From Leptobrachium leishanense (taxonomy: Eukaryota > Chordata > Amphibia > Anura > Megophryidae), in assembly GCA_009667805.1 (NCBI GenBank), contig CM019065.1:155792333-155856332 (forward strand): a stretch of DNA of 64,000 nucleotides, read 5' to 3'. The translations under genes and the position numbers were made by a program. Below are positions 32,301 to 37,835 of the stretch, piece after piece. The notes under the pieces are model-generated. The model was not told where the DNA came from and did no database searches. It saw only the letters and a list, made by a program, of their open reading frames with translations. Position 1 is the stretch's first letter, and every line of letters starts with the position of its first letter.

Positions 32301-35119
32301 GAGGTTGACTGGACGGACGACTCCGTCTTTCTTGGGAACCAAGAACAAGTTGCTCAGAAAACCTGAGGTCTCCTGTGGAACTCGTTCTATGGCTCTTTTT
32401 TGATGCAGTTCCGAAATCTCCCGCTCCACTAACGTCCGTCCCTCCCCCGAAAAGGGGAGAGGGTGAGGTAACGTCATCTGGAGCGGGGGAGAAGAGCACT
32501 CCAGAACAAACCCTTGTACAGTATTGAGGACCCAAGGGTCCGATGTAATGCGACACCATGCGGTGTGAAAATATTTTAAACAACCTCCCACCTTGGTAAT
32601 AGATGGGTGTATGAGGTGCGAAATTACCTGCGTGTCTGAAGGACGAGGAAGAATGACCTCCTCTGGCACCCCGGAATCCTCTGCCACGCCACGGCCGTGA
32701 ACGGGTAGGGAAGAACGGGGAAGGTGCAGGAGCAGCGGTCGTGGAGGGGTTGCCTCCCGTGGGACCAGAAAAATTGGGTTTTGCACGGCCGGTGGCTCGG
32801 CCCCGATATCCACCGGCCCGTGGGAAAACCCCAGAAAACACCTTCTTTAGGGAACTGGACACACGGTCCATCGTATTAAATGTACCTGAATATTCGTTCA
32901 TGTCTTTCAGGAAGCCTTTGCCAAATAATGCTCCGTTAGCCGTAGCACCTAATTCGTGATCAGCCATGCCAGCCAGTTGGCGATCCATTTTAAGGAGAAT
33001 GCATTTACGCCTTTCGGAGGCAAGAGCCGTATTAGCATTCCCCAAGAAACTGAGGGACCTCTGGACCCAATTGGTGACTTGAACGGGGTCCATGAGGTCA
33101 CCAGATAATTTGGCCTGTTCCGCTGTATCCAGCAATTTAACTAAAGGACCCATGGTGTCCAGCAATTCATCCTGGCACACCCTGAATGCGTGGTCTATGC
33201 CTTTGTTGGGGACCCATCCCTTAGGAGTGACGAAGTCCACAAAGGCTTTATCCATGTCAGGTGTCAGACAAGTCTTCCCGCTCGTGGTAGGACGAGGGGA
33301 TTCTGCCTTCATGCGGTTCCGAGTCGCCTTATCTAAGGCTTTGCACGTCTGTGCGTCCACCCACTGTTCCACATGGGGCAGTGGAGACCATTCGGCGGAC
33401 CGTGGATGTGAAAGGTCTTCGGGACAGAAAAGTGGGTTACCCAATGGGTCATAAATAATGCCCGGTCGGGCTTTGGAATCTACCTCTACCGGGATCTCAG
33501 TAAAATCCTCATCTGAGGCATACACCTCTAAGGCATCGCTGTTAGTATCCTCCTCCGAATCCAGGGTAATGTCCTGAAGCGGAGCTGGGACAACAGCGGT
33601 GTCAGGGTTGGAAACCATAATAATTTTAGCCTTTTTGGTGTGCGCTGACACCGTGAGTGCAGAAGCCCGTTTACGGGTTGCAGGGGATGGGTGCACGTGT
33701 CCCGGCATTTTTGCGGGGATGCCAGCCCCTCCAGTCGAGTGTCGTGCCTGTTTCACTGACTGTTTCCCCGTGGTGGTGGCCAGGGGGGTCTCGGGGGGCC
33801 TCACCGCGGTGAGTATAGCGCCCGTATCAACAGCCGCCAGCGGCGGGGGGGGTCATCATTATGGCGATTCTCAGCCAACATCTCTTTAAGTGAGCGGGTG
33901 AAATCCACTGACATGACAGACACCGCTTTAAAAACTGCAGCATCAATAGATGCTTGCATATATGGGTCAAGGGTAGCAGGCTGGGAAGGAGCCATCTGTG
34001 CCTGTATCAGAACGGGTGTATTAGGATTATGCTGTTGCTCACCCGGACTGTCTTCAGAAAAATGTTCAGAGTCCTCCGCTGAGGAGGCTGGGCGCTGCGG
34101 GGTTTTGCCTCGTGGCATGGCGCTAGTGAGATGAGCTCAGGCGCTGGAAAAAACCCCCCCTTGTGTGCGGACCTAGCAGAGGCCCCGCCCACCCGATCAG
34201 CGAGCGCGTGCAGCGGCTCGTGAATCCAGGCAGAGGGAAGGACGCTGCGGTCAGAAAAAAAGCAATAAAGTAAAAACACAAAACGAACGAGCGTGGACCC
34301 GCGGTTAGAGCCGGGTGTCCGCAAAATGGATAAGCAATATGGAAATATATAGCCCCAATAAGATAATAAATAACTATGGGCTAAAATAGCAGAGGAAAGT
34401 TCTTGACTACTTATCCAGTCGCCGAGCAGCATAGAAAGAGGAAGTAGGAGGGATGTTCACCGGGTTTGATGGGCTCTGACAGGAAGGAGGACCGATCCAA
34501 GAGTGAAGGGGTGTCGGAAGATACCATTTATACCTGTTATTACTGTTATTACATGTTTTCTCTTTTATTTCAATATAAATGCTTCATATTTCCAAGTTCT
34601 TGCTAGTTGCCACTTGCTGCTATGTTTAATAAAGCAAGAAAGAGAAGCAATAGGAGCCTCAGAGTCGATGTATTAAAATTGGAAACGTAATCTCTTAAAC
34701 TTTCTATACTATATTAATAATATAGAATTATGTATGGTCTTTTGCAGGTTTTCCTTCCCTGTGTACCCAAAGTATCATTAGTGAACAAAATGTGGATTGT
34801 CCTCCTCCTCCTCCTCCCAAAAACCGATCTCATGAGGGTAGTCTACGATTTTCATTAGAAGTGAGTAAATGAGCATTGAGCGTTCTTTTTGTTTTTCTGT
34901 CATGTATGTCCATAGAATATTTCTGGCTGACTCGAAACCGTACTTTTTACTTGAGTGTACTTTTGATGTGTTTTCTTTTTAAATTCTTTTTTTAAACCAT
35001 GGACTTGGGTTTTCTCCTAACAGATTCCACCTCCACTACCTCGTCGAGAGGAGCCAAAACCACCAACCCCTCCGCCAAAAGTTAGGAAATCTAGTGTAAT
35101 TCACGAGCCTGGACTATAA
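263..35119 (+). CDS. dock2: dock2, 3' half (25 coding exons; DHR-2 Rac GEF)
   Basis: This is a spliced gene whose 25 exons are listed separately below. They join in phase into 910 codons plus TAA, roughly the second half of the vertebrate DOCK2 protein (about 1830 aa). DOCK2 is a cytosolic and membrane-recruited exchange factor that loads GTP on Rac in leukocytes, partnered with ELMO1, and drives chemotaxis and lymphocyte migration. Fragment residues 1-290 are helical scaffold, about 291-690 are DHR-2, and 692-910 are a Ser/Pro-rich tail with two proline runs. DOCK2 is preferred over DOCK1 and DOCK5 because of stretches such as [37 protein letters not shown] and WFEVKQ, and because the tail ends in PPPPPPKNR / KVRKSS / EPGL rather than the longer DOCK1 tail. 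The fragment has no internal stop or frameshift. The 5' exons lie upstream of the window. The family call rests on remembered DOCK sequences. Confidence 0.93.
427..874. mobile_element. Harbinger-type MITE in dock2 intron
   Basis: Imperfect terminal inverted repeats (GGCTAATGTCAGACGAACG on the left; AGCTGGCATCAGATGAACG as the complement of the right) bound 448 bp. The interior holds acacagtccg and the cgcactctg / gcacgtccgtc block also seen at 26218-26689, 47368-47540 and 59465-62667. The expected 3-bp TAA duplication is not clear at this copy. It is an internal-deletion derivative without coding capacity. Confidence 0.75.
930..1024 (+). CDS. dock2: dock2 exon b (residues 34-65)
   Basis: The exon encodes [20 protein letters not shown] then [12 protein letters not shown], a strongly conserved DOCK-A segment before DHR-2. 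The acceptor is ttttttcag and the donor is AA|GTAAGA. It ends with two bases of a codon completed by the next exon. Confidence 0.93.
1951..2029 (+). CDS. dock2: dock2 exon c (residues 65-91)
   Basis: The exon encodes [20 protein letters not shown] and ANFELQ, matching the VFLRAIN...FELQ helix pair of DOCK1/2/5. It sits between tttcttctag and CAG|GTGAGA, and phase 2 is carried in correctly from the previous exon. Confidence 0.92.
2530..2606. mobile_element. Short MITE-like inverted repeat
   Basis: CCCCTTAAGGACCAA at the left and TTGGTCCTTAAGTAGTTAA at the right form inverted ends about 75 bp apart. This resembles small MITEs common in frogs, but no family is assigned. It lies in the intron after exon c. 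Confidence 0.4.
2780..2880 (+). CDS. dock2: dock2 exon d (residues 92-125)
   Basis: The exon encodes [20 protein letters not shown] followed by [14 protein letters not shown]. The LWNNYFHLAV(A/S)F block is a DOCK-A hallmark. The acceptor is atgttacag and the donor is GCAA|GTACGT. The following intron (2881-7313) holds a Tc1 element. Confidence 0.93.
2881..4117. other. Intron sequence, no gene
   Basis: I see no exon and no coding frame here. The stretch 3758-3930 has an A-rich segment followed by a gcatttcgcccc motif that recalls dispersed frog repeats, but I cannot name it. Confidence 0.3.
4118..4238. repeat. Hairpin with about 44-bp arms
   Basis: Arms at about 4118-4161 and 4194-4238 (gtgtttgagcgcatcacaga against tctgtgatacgctcaaacac, continuing through ttctatt.ctgtggatt) are near-perfect inverted copies around a loop of about 32 bp. 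It is probably the core of a fold-back MITE. Confidence 0.7.
4395..4720. repeat. CA-rich microsatellite/minisatellite
   Basis: Blocks of (CA)n are interspersed with cagacttaacccc repeats over about 320 bp. It is a simple tandem array with no coding potential. Confidence 0.85.
4857..5383. mobile_element. Possible hAT-like terminus and GC-rich segment
   Basis: The stretch ends in gattatttttgacagcccta, which looks like a TAGGGCTGTCAA-type hAT end, immediately before a Tc1 insertion. It includes inverted segments (gtgcaggcagcacatgatga near 5043 against cacatgtgctcctgcac near 5093). I could not find the matching left end. Confidence 0.35.
5386..7012 (-). mobile_element. Tc1-like transposon in dock2 intron
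   Basis: TIRs beginning CAGCCAGGTCCAGAAATATT and its complement at the right (ggacctggctg) enclose 1627 bp with a TA duplication on each side (5384-5385, 7013-7014). The inverted repeats extend well over 100 bp. The transposase reads on the minus strand. Confidence 0.95.
5640..6680 (-). pseudogene. Tc1 transposase, broken
   Basis: Reading leftward from about 6680, an N-terminal HTH part (with stops), then [20 protein letters not shown] and [20 protein letters not shown], and in a shifted frame [16 protein letters not shown] and [18 protein letters not shown]. This is the DD34E transposase. Defects are stops in the HTH region, a 1-nt frameshift near 6045, and WTEE where WTDE carries the first catalytic Asp. 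It ends with a TAA near 5640. Confidence 0.92.
7314..7372 (+). CDS. dock2: dock2 exon e (residues 125-145)
   Basis: The exon encodes [20 protein letters not shown], nearly identical to mammalian DOCK2 here. The acceptor is ttttttgtag and the donor is CTGG|GTAAGG. It borrows two bases from the previous exon and lends one to the next. Confidence 0.95.
7505..8262 (+). mobile_element. CR1/L2-superfamily LINE 3' end
   Basis: The 7543-7977 frame encodes the C-terminal part of a LINE reverse transcriptase ([36 protein letters not shown]). It is then frameshifted near 7935 to a typical LWNALP-like ending. A 3' UTR with gcgctttataaataaa and an (AATA)n tail ends near 8262. It is a 5'-truncated copy in the intron before exon f. 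Confidence 0.8.
8271..8297. repeat. (TA)n microsatellite
   Basis: About 13 TA units lie directly upstream of the exon f acceptor. Confidence 0.9.
8318..8472 (+). CDS. dock2: dock2 exon f (residues 145-196)
   Basis: The exon encodes [20 protein letters not shown] and then [20 protein letters not shown]. It has an acceptor ttttcag just after a (TA)n run and a donor CAGATG|GTGAAT. The [20 protein letters not shown] block separates DOCK2 from DOCK1 and DOCK5 as I remember them. Confidence 0.95.
8789..8821. repeat. (TA)n microsatellite
   Basis: About 16 TA units in the intron after exon f. Confidence 0.9.
9758..9843 (+). CDS. dock2: dock2 exon g (residues 197-225)
   Basis: The exon encodes [20 protein letters not shown] and QYKDLLEK. 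The acceptor is atattttag and the donor is AACA|GTGAGT. The EVEGG(R/Q)GD(E/K)QY motif is conserved across DOCK1/2/5. Confidence 0.94.
9844..11867. other. Intron sequence, no gene
   Basis: This 2-kb intron portion is AT-rich with no exon, no long frame and no repeat I recognise. Confidence 0.5.
11868..12033 (-). mobile_element. tRNA-derived SINE
   Basis: Read on the minus strand, it has a B-box-like GGTTCGATCCC followed by gtgtccttgggcaagacacc and a tail attttacc...gaaaa. Near-copies sit at 39945-40118 and, partially, 24283-24366. It resembles V-SINE-type elements. No functional tRNA fold is expected. Confidence 0.7.
12034..12475 (-). mobile_element. Rex1/CR1-type LINE 3' fragment
   Basis: The minus strand encodes [34 protein letters not shown] and [20 protein letters not shown], the C-terminus of a Rex1/CR1-clade LINE polyprotein. 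The 3' end (ccgacatttttctatgtttc) abuts the SINE. A longer relative lies at 42820-44162. There is no RT core in this copy. Confidence 0.85.
12586..12742 (+). CDS. dock2: dock2 exon h (residues 225-277)
   Basis: The exon encodes [34 protein letters not shown] and [11 protein letters not shown]. The acceptor is caaatcag and the donor is CTCCTG|GTAACT. It leads into the DHR-2 domain. Confidence 0.94.
12881..13044. mobile_element. MITE with CAGGGTTATTCA ends
   Basis: Inverted ends of about 35 bp (CAGGGTTATTCAGAGAAAGG and its complement with one change) bound 164 bp. Relatives occur at 28272-28438 and 39438-39598. No clear target duplication was seen. Confidence 0.7.
13534..13574 (+). CDS. dock2: dock2 exon i (residues 278-291), 41 nt
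   Basis: This small exon encodes [13 protein letters not shown] and part of an Arg codon. It sits between tttccatgcag and ATCAG|GTAAAT and marks the start of the DHR-2 helical lobe A. Only 118 bp of intron separate it from the next exon. Confidence 0.93.
13693..13783 (+). CDS. dock2: dock2 exon j (residues 291-321), DHR-2 start
   Basis: The exon encodes [20 protein letters not shown] and [10 protein letters not shown]. This TPR-like stretch opens DHR-2 lobe A, which forms the homodimer interface in DOCK proteins. The acceptor is ttgattttag and the donor is CAG|GTGAGG. Confidence 0.95.
14039..14158 (+). CDS. dock2: dock2 exon k (residues 322-361)
   Basis: The exon encodes [33 protein letters not shown] and FDKGK. 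The [17 protein letters not shown] run is specific to DOCK2 among the family members I recall. The acceptor is gccttcag and the donor is AAA|GTGAGT. Confidence 0.95.
14379..14468 (+). CDS. dock2: dock2 exon l (residues 362-391)
   Basis: The exon encodes [20 protein letters not shown] and [10 protein letters not shown], helices of DHR-2 lobe A. It is 90 nt and phase 0 on both sides. The acceptor is ttgccatag and the donor is CTG|GTTAGT. Confidence 0.93.
14595..14761. mobile_element. hAT-type MITE, 167 bp
   Basis: The ends are CAGGCCTCAAAATTTCCA and TGAAATTTCGAGCCCTG, flanked by perfect 8-bp duplications ATCTACAG (14587-14594 and 14762-14769). An 8-bp duplication and CA...TG ends fit hAT. A 1.58-kb relative is at 16614-18196. 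Confidence 0.88.
14868..15796. mobile_element. Non-autonomous DNA element with CAGGGTTATTCA ends
   Basis: The ends CAGGGTTATTCA and TGAATAACCCTG enclose 929 bp between exons l and m. Subterminal segments (cggtgactttt...) are self-complementary. A poly-A run is at 15301-15320. No transposase is encoded. The right half resembles 40695-40875. Confidence 0.65.
15873..15977 (+). CDS. dock2: dock2 exon m (residues 392-426)
   Basis: The exon encodes [20 protein letters not shown] then [15 protein letters not shown]. The [10 protein letters not shown](F/Y)PSFLR motif marks the lobe A to lobe B transition in all DOCK-A proteins. The acceptor is cctctacag and the donor is CGG|GTAAGA. Confidence 0.95.
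16193..16334 (+). CDS. dock2: dock2 exon n (residues 427-474)
   Basis: The exon encodes [31 protein letters not shown] and [10 protein letters not shown], which form DHR-2 lobe B. The SSPKQ ending fits DOCK2, where DOCK1 has a GQY form. The acceptor is tatttcag and the donor is CAAT|GTATCC. A large repeat-filled intron follows. Confidence 0.94.
16386..18386. mobile_element. TTAA-flanked element interrupted by hAT
   Basis: AGGGACACTAC and its complement (TAGTGTTCCT) face each other, each next to TTAA (16382-16385 and 18387-18390). This suggests a piggyBac/Kolobok-like MITE of about 430 bp that was split by the hAT at 16614-18196. A similar left end (TTAAAGGGACACTAC) is at 9064. Confidence 0.5.
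16614..18196. mobile_element. hAT-type non-autonomous element, 1.58 kb
   Basis: Its ends resemble those of the 167-bp MITE at 14595 (tcaaaatttcc...; gacttgaaattttgagcc). Perfect 8-bp duplications GCTCTATG lie at 16606-16613 and 18197-18204. The last 100 bp match the MITE closely. The interior has no transposase frame that I recognise. Confidence 0.85.
18700..18979 (-). other. Unidentified repeat with gag-like coding remnant
   Basis: Minus-strand frames contain acidic, Ser/Pro-rich sequence ([15 protein letters not shown]). Together with 20741-21640 this may be one older retroelement split by the inverted-repeat insertion at 18996-20740. The family is not identified. Confidence 0.3.
19112..19561 (+). 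repeat. Large inverted repeat, left arm
   Basis: Its reverse complement recurs at 20254-20726 over about 450 bp with few differences. The main difference is the length of the internal (TA)n run (19453-19515 here). The arm includes TGACCTTCAAGGGTCA at 19333. Confidence 0.88.
19562..20253. repeat. Loop with diverged repeat units
   Basis: Diverged units recur at irregular 105-170-bp spacing. Each carries a variant of tgaccttcaagggtca (19664, 19833, 19981) followed by similar cttattgacaatgt and caaatctgct pieces. The arms look like further copies of the same unit. Confidence 0.6.
20254..20726 (-). repeat. Large inverted repeat, right arm
   Basis: It is the inverted copy of 19112-19561, with a longer (TA)n at 20293-20377. 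It ends on the right-hand 16-bp direct repeat. Confidence 0.88.
20741..21780 (-). other. Unidentified repeat, gag-like frames on minus strand
   Basis: Frames 20787-21116 and 21307-21636 (minus) are short and without motifs I can name. One contains [20 protein letters not shown] and a Pro-rich stretch. It may continue into 18700-18979 across the insertion. No reverse transcriptase is present. Confidence 0.3.
22203..22284 (+). CDS. dock2: dock2 exon o (residues 474-501)
   Basis: The exon encodes [20 protein letters not shown] and VPEQIL, matching the DOCK QCFTVKPV..LPP..K..PEQIL segment. It sits between cctgtcctccag and CTCGG|GTAACG. It takes one base from the previous exon and gives two to the next. 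Confidence 0.92.
22285..23244. other. Intron sequence, no gene
   Basis: AT-rich intron between exons o and p. I recognise no repeat or coding sequence. Confidence 0.5.
23245..23329 (+). CDS. dock2: dock2 exon p (residues 501-529)
   Basis: The exon encodes [20 protein letters not shown] and KDPDNEFA, the lobe B strand region. The acceptor is gtctacag and the donor is GCG|GTGAGC. Confidence 0.95.
23547..23633 (+). CDS. dock2: dock2 exon q (residues 530-558)
   Basis: The exon encodes [20 protein letters not shown] and [14 protein letters not shown]....[12 protein letters not shown] is a DHR-2 signature. The acceptor is gttttacag and the donor is ACG|GTAAGG. Confidence 0.96.
24283..24366 (-). 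mobile_element. Partial tRNA-derived SINE
   Basis: The segment gagaggtgctcttgccggga with the following cacaggtt-type B-box complement matches the SINE at 39945-40118. Only the tRNA-like head is kept. Confidence 0.55.
24523..24699 (+). CDS. dock2: dock2 exon r (residues 559-617), DHR-2 nucleotide sensor
   Basis: The exon encodes [20 protein letters not shown], then [20 protein letters not shown]. It holds the lobe C insert loop ([10 protein letters not shown]) whose conserved valine acts as the nucleotide sensor that expels Mg2+ from Rac in DOCK GEFs; the residue is intact here. The acceptor (gtctccaag) is weaker than usual. The donor is [17 protein letters not shown] is the DOCK2 form. Confidence 0.95.
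25047..25130 (+). CDS. dock2: dock2 exon s (residues 618-645)
   Basis: The exon encodes [20 protein letters not shown] and LKQLIALQ, a lobe C helix. The acceptor is tctctcag and the donor is CTGCAG|GTACGT. It is 84 nt, phase 0 on both sides. Confidence 0.95.
26034..26171 (+). CDS. dock2: dock2 exon t (residues 646-691), DHR-2 end
   Basis: The exon encodes [33 protein letters not shown] and [12 protein letters not shown]. It closes DHR-2 (I.IH..KL...L.P.HERL..CF). The acceptor is acgctttag and the donor is ACGCTG|GTAAGG. A Harbinger MITE begins 47 bp downstream. Confidence 0.95.
26218..26689. mobile_element. Harbinger MITE with TAA duplication
   Basis: The left end GGCTAAGGTCAGATGAACG and the complement of the right end GGTCCACGTCAGACAAACG bound 472 bp. 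TAA flanks both sides (26215-26217 and 26690-26692), as expected for PIF/Harbinger. The interior matches the ends of the coding Harbinger at 59465-62667. Confidence 0.9.
26693..27777. other. Intron sequence, no gene
   Basis: It contains a short TATG repeat near 26965 and a tandem duplication of a 27-bp unit at about 27005-27057. No exon was found. Confidence 0.5.
27778..27923 (+). CDS. dock2: dock2 exon u (residues 692-740), Ser-rich linker
   Basis: The exon encodes [20 protein letters not shown] and [20 protein letters not shown]. The L(T)(D/E)RK.SR.GS(I/V)V.PY...(S/A)TLRRLS frame is the DOCK2 linker after DHR-2. The acceptor is acgtcttag. The donor was set at GAAGT|GTATGA because only this site keeps the frame with the next exon. 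Confidence 0.87.
28011..28164 (+). CDS. dock2: dock2 exon v (residues 740-791)
   Basis: The exon encodes [33 protein letters not shown] and [19 protein letters not shown]-like and EPL..RR-like motifs align with the DOCK2 tail. The acceptor is cctgtacag and the donor is GGGAG|GTAAGT. It follows an intron of only 87 bp. Confidence 0.88.
28272..28438. mobile_element. MITE, CAGGGTTATTCA family
   Basis: The right end (acctttctctgaataaccctg) is intact and the left end is worn. The centre (ttctaggacaaaatagccaa) matches 39438-39598 and 12881-13044. Confidence 0.65.
28845..28995 (+). CDS. dock2: dock2 exon w (residues 792-842)
   Basis: The exon encodes [20 protein letters not shown] and [21 protein letters not shown] and the P.TPR.TRT run match the DOCK2 tail. 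The acceptor is ggtttag and the donor is TCACA|GTAAGT. The next intron contains the DIRS element. Confidence 0.9.
29135..29682. repeat. DIRS terminal inverted repeat, 3' side of element
   Basis: It is inverted relative to 34126-34666 with very few differences. Beyond it, 29084-29134 is a terminal extension present only on this side but copied into the internal complementary region. Confidence 0.9.
29692..29794. repeat. DIRS internal complementary region
   Basis: 29692-29767 is the inverted copy of the left outer end (29084-29147). 29759-29794 is the inverted copy of the right outer end (34645-34680) with one mismatch. A segment complementary to both outer ends joined together is the hallmark of DIRS1, thought to template circle closure. 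Confidence 0.88.
29803..31483 (-). pseudogene. DIRS tyrosine recombinase, two frameshifts
   Basis: The N-terminal SAM-like part ([20 protein letters not shown]) is followed, after a shift near 30470, by [20 protein letters not shown] with the first catalytic Arg. After a second shift near 30100 come [20 protein letters not shown] (H-x-x-R) and the Tyr-bearing SFYFKPVV. All catalytic residues are present but lie in three frames. The open frame upstream to 31483 overlaps the RT gene. Confidence 0.88.
31021..32813 (-). pseudogene. DIRS reverse transcriptase-RNase H, frameshifted
   Basis: The RT part (32813-31425) contains [29 protein letters not shown] and the catalytic [11 protein letters not shown]. 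RNase H follows in another frame (31470-31021) with [34 protein letters not shown] and FADWNSRH. The change of frame near 31470 looks like a single indel. It overlaps the recombinase gene, as in other DIRS elements. Confidence 0.9.
32560..34118 (-). pseudogene. DIRS Gag-like protein, one frameshift
   Basis: It starts [20 protein letters not shown] at 34118 and shifts frame near the G-run at 33842-33850. It then continues through [16 protein letters not shown], acidic SEEDTNSD stretches, and a basic Arg/Gly tail ([14 protein letters not shown]) near 32660. A basic tail suits nucleic acid binding. The C-terminal limit is uncertain because the frame stays open past it. Confidence 0.75.
34126..34666. 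repeat. DIRS terminal inverted repeat, 5' side of element
   Basis: It is the partner of 29135-29682. On the minus strand it precedes the Gag start, so it should hold the promoter. The inner boundary is just before the ATG near 34118. Confidence 0.9.
34748..34860 (+). CDS. dock2: dock2 exon x (residues 842-879), first PPPPPP run
   Basis: The exon encodes [18 protein letters not shown] followed by [20 protein letters not shown]. The six-proline run followed by K and EGS matches DOCK2, and such runs are candidate SH3-binding sites. The acceptor is cttttgcag, 67 bp after the end of the DIRS element. The donor is GAA|GTGAGT. Confidence 0.92.
35024..35119 (+). CDS. dock2: dock2 terminal exon (residues 880-910 and stop)
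   Basis: The exon encodes [20 protein letters not shown], then [11 protein letters not shown] and TAA at 35117-35119. It carries two more proline-rich motifs and the DOCK2-type EPG end. The acceptor is ctcctaacag. Confidence 0.93.
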   Translation: MPPPLPRREEPKPPTPPPKVRKSSVIHEPGL

Positions 35120-37835
35120 CACTTCATCGCATAGAAGATGAACAATCTTGAGGCCAATCCCACCAAAGGTCCTAAATCTCATGGATGATCCAACAAAGTG
35201 GCAGAATCATTTGGGCCATGCCACCCAGGAATAACTATTGTGGATCAGATTGTGACCATTTGCCCAGACATAATTTGTTTGATGGGCCATCCAATTTAAA
35301 ACAAAATTCAGGTATTGTGCCTACATACTGCTGAAGCCTGGAAAATGCTTATTTCCACAAAATGTCCTGTCCCTTTGGTACAAGAACATTTTTGACCAAC
35401 GAAAAAACTTTGACTGACAGTGTTATCCTCATGTGTTAAGCATCTGGGAACAAAGTAACTATTCTGAACACTAGAATCTGGTCGCAATGAAGAAAAGGAA
35501 TAGTTTAGAGCGAATCAAATGCGATCATCATCACTCCATGGCTAAGAAAGTCATCATTACAGATTCCCTGATGTTCATAAACTTAAACCTCTCTTCTCTT
35601 GCCAGGCCTTGTAGCTGGAGATGGGTGGTGTGTTCATCCTCATTTTGCACTTTAATACACTATTATTACACCATAAAATGCTTCCTTTGGCGGTTATCAG
35701 CTACTACCCTTTTTTTCTTTTTCGCAGTTGCAAACGCCAGCGATACACTCCATTATTGCAGCTCCAAAAAATGCTATTGTTTAACAGAAGTGAATTCCGA
35801 AGGGCAGCTGGAGAAGCTTCACAGTGCAGAAGTTTTTTTTGGATTTACGGTTTCTAAAACACCGGCATCTTATGGAGTTGCAACATTAACAATTCTTGCT
35901 GGTACTTGCAGCTTTTTTTTCCTTTTTAACCTGTAAGTAAACACATAACTGTCAGCCTTCTGTCACGTGGACCTATAATATGTTATACAATGTGCACCTT
36001 AATACTGACCAGTCACACACATTGCATCCTCATAGTAATGAAAATAATTTTTATTCTATAGATTTCTATTCGCAAACACTACAAATTCGGGGGAAAAAAC
36101 ATTAGCACACATCTAATGGTCAGTTGGCCAGAGCTATATTTATTATTAAATATTATATACAGTAAATGAAGGATTATAATCAGTCAATCCGATAACTGGC
36201 ATATATAGAATGTAGCCGTAATTTATTGCTGGTGAAAACCAGCAATGTAGGGTTGTATTTACTACTGTGGTCTGCGGCTATCCTGAAACTCAAGTATGCA
36301 AGTGACTGGCTGGGTATAATGACAAACCTACTACAAAGGGGCCAGTAGCAGCCATCATGGTTTGCAATTTGTGGACAAATTATGTGAGGAACTAGGATTT
36401 TAAAAGAAACTCTAAAAAGCTTTCCTGGAATCGGTGAACGTGTGTGTGTAATATTTTTAAATAATGTACATAGGTGTGAGTCATGTCTTGCCTTATATGT
36501 ATCGTATTTTTAAGCCTTGAAATGGCATGTGTTCTCACCTAGTCCTCCAGTTCCATACTTAACTTCCAGGACTGAGAAAATAATTCTCGCAGATGATCAT
36601 TGGACCTCAGATCAACATTGGTGCCTTAGGGTCAGTTTACATTTATCAGCCATGTTGTCGTCTATATTACGGATGCTGTTTTTGACTAGCTTCTGAGTTT
36701 CGATGCATTCCTAAATGGTCACACCATGTCTTGGAGCCAGGGATTATTCCGGGAGTCGTAGAGAAACAAGCAAAGAGGCTAAGGCTGGATATTACTTCGT
36801 TTTGCACGAGGCAATTTTATAGACTTGGTAAAAATGTTAGTAATAACCTAAAACCATAATCAAACTATGCACGCACAAGCTAGTGAGTTACAGCTCGGAT
36901 CCTCCCAACTAAACAATGCATTAAAATGCAACTTTTAACAATTTGCCAAAAGTTCGTTTTTATGGAGAGTTGCATGTAAATTGGCACTCCTTGGTCATCA
37001 GGTTAGTCATGCTTGATCGCAATCTTTATAGGACATGATATCAAGTTTTTCATTTACCGATTGGCAGAGGACCATTGGCATTTATGACATCGTTACCATT
37101 GTATTGTGAAAACATAACCTCCACTTTGCAGATCGGAAATGTTTCTTTTAACAAAAGCAAAATATTTAATGCATTGATAAAGTACAGACATTCAGTATTT
37201 CTTGTCATTGGTCTGATAACTGACCTCTTTGTGTAGTCTTTGTTTTACTGGTGCCTAATAAATGCTGGATATTTTTCCATGGTACAAATATGGGTAAAAG
37301 ATGAGCGGTGGTTTCTAATGAAGTGATCATACAAATATTCCAATACAGCTGTAGATTTATGGTAATTATATGATACTTTTTTTGTTGTTGGTTTTTTTCC
37401 TCTTTTTCTGTAAGGATGACCCTTGTCAGCCACATATTGTAATTTAGACAGCATGGGTGGGGGTCTTCGTGTGTTCTTGATCTAGCAAGCTCTGTATACC
37501 AGCCAAGCATGTATCCGCAGCTTGAGTGCCAGAAGCCACCTATGACTGCTAATATGACCAAAGTCATCTTTTAACATTCTGCCTTATGGCCAGGTTTCTT
37601 AATGGACAGTTATTGTATGTTTAATGTATGCCTATCTGTATGTATGCTAATGTATAAACACAAAGAAACACTCCTTTATTGATTTTATGGATACAATTAT
37701 TTAAAAAATATATATAAATATATTTTTTAACAAAGTCGTCATGTGTATAAAGTGGATCTGCTGGAAGAGACTACAGTATGATTGTAAAGTTTTGTAAAAA
37801 TGGAAGTGAAATAAATGTTAATTTTTACACCATGA
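35120..37835 (+). other. dock2: dock2 3' UTR, probable
   Basis: No protein is supported here; the short open frames at 35487-35936 look like chance. An AATAAA occurs at 37257-37262 and another at 37810-37815, and the second is followed by T-rich and GT-containing sequence. The transcript could therefore end at either site, giving a UTR of about 2.1 or 2.7 kb. The stretch is mostly free of recognisable transposons, unlike everything around it, which agrees with its being exonic. The end is inferred only. Confidence 0.5.

Larger units (their letters stand above)
29084..34680 (-). mobile_element. DIRS-type retrotransposon, near complete
   Basis: A 5.6-kb tyrosine-recombinase retrotransposon transcribed leftward. 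It has Gag, RT/RNase H and tyrosine recombinase frames, inverted terminal repeats of about 545 bp and an internal complementary region. DIRS elements use a recombinase to insert and leave no target duplication; the flanks here (cac|aatt ... aaaatt|ggaa) fit that. It occupies all but about 155 bp of the intron between exons w and x. Frameshifts in each gene mean this copy is probably inactive. Confidence 0.93.

Noticed and set aside
263..35119. The gene as dock1 or dock5
   Set aside because: Many residues are shared, but [31 protein letters not shown] and the C-terminal tail agree with DOCK2 and not with the DOCK1 or DOCK5 forms I know.
35487..35936. A 149-residue open frame downstream of dock2
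   Set aside because: There are no splice signals, domain or conserved start; it lies in the presumed 3' UTR and looks like chance.
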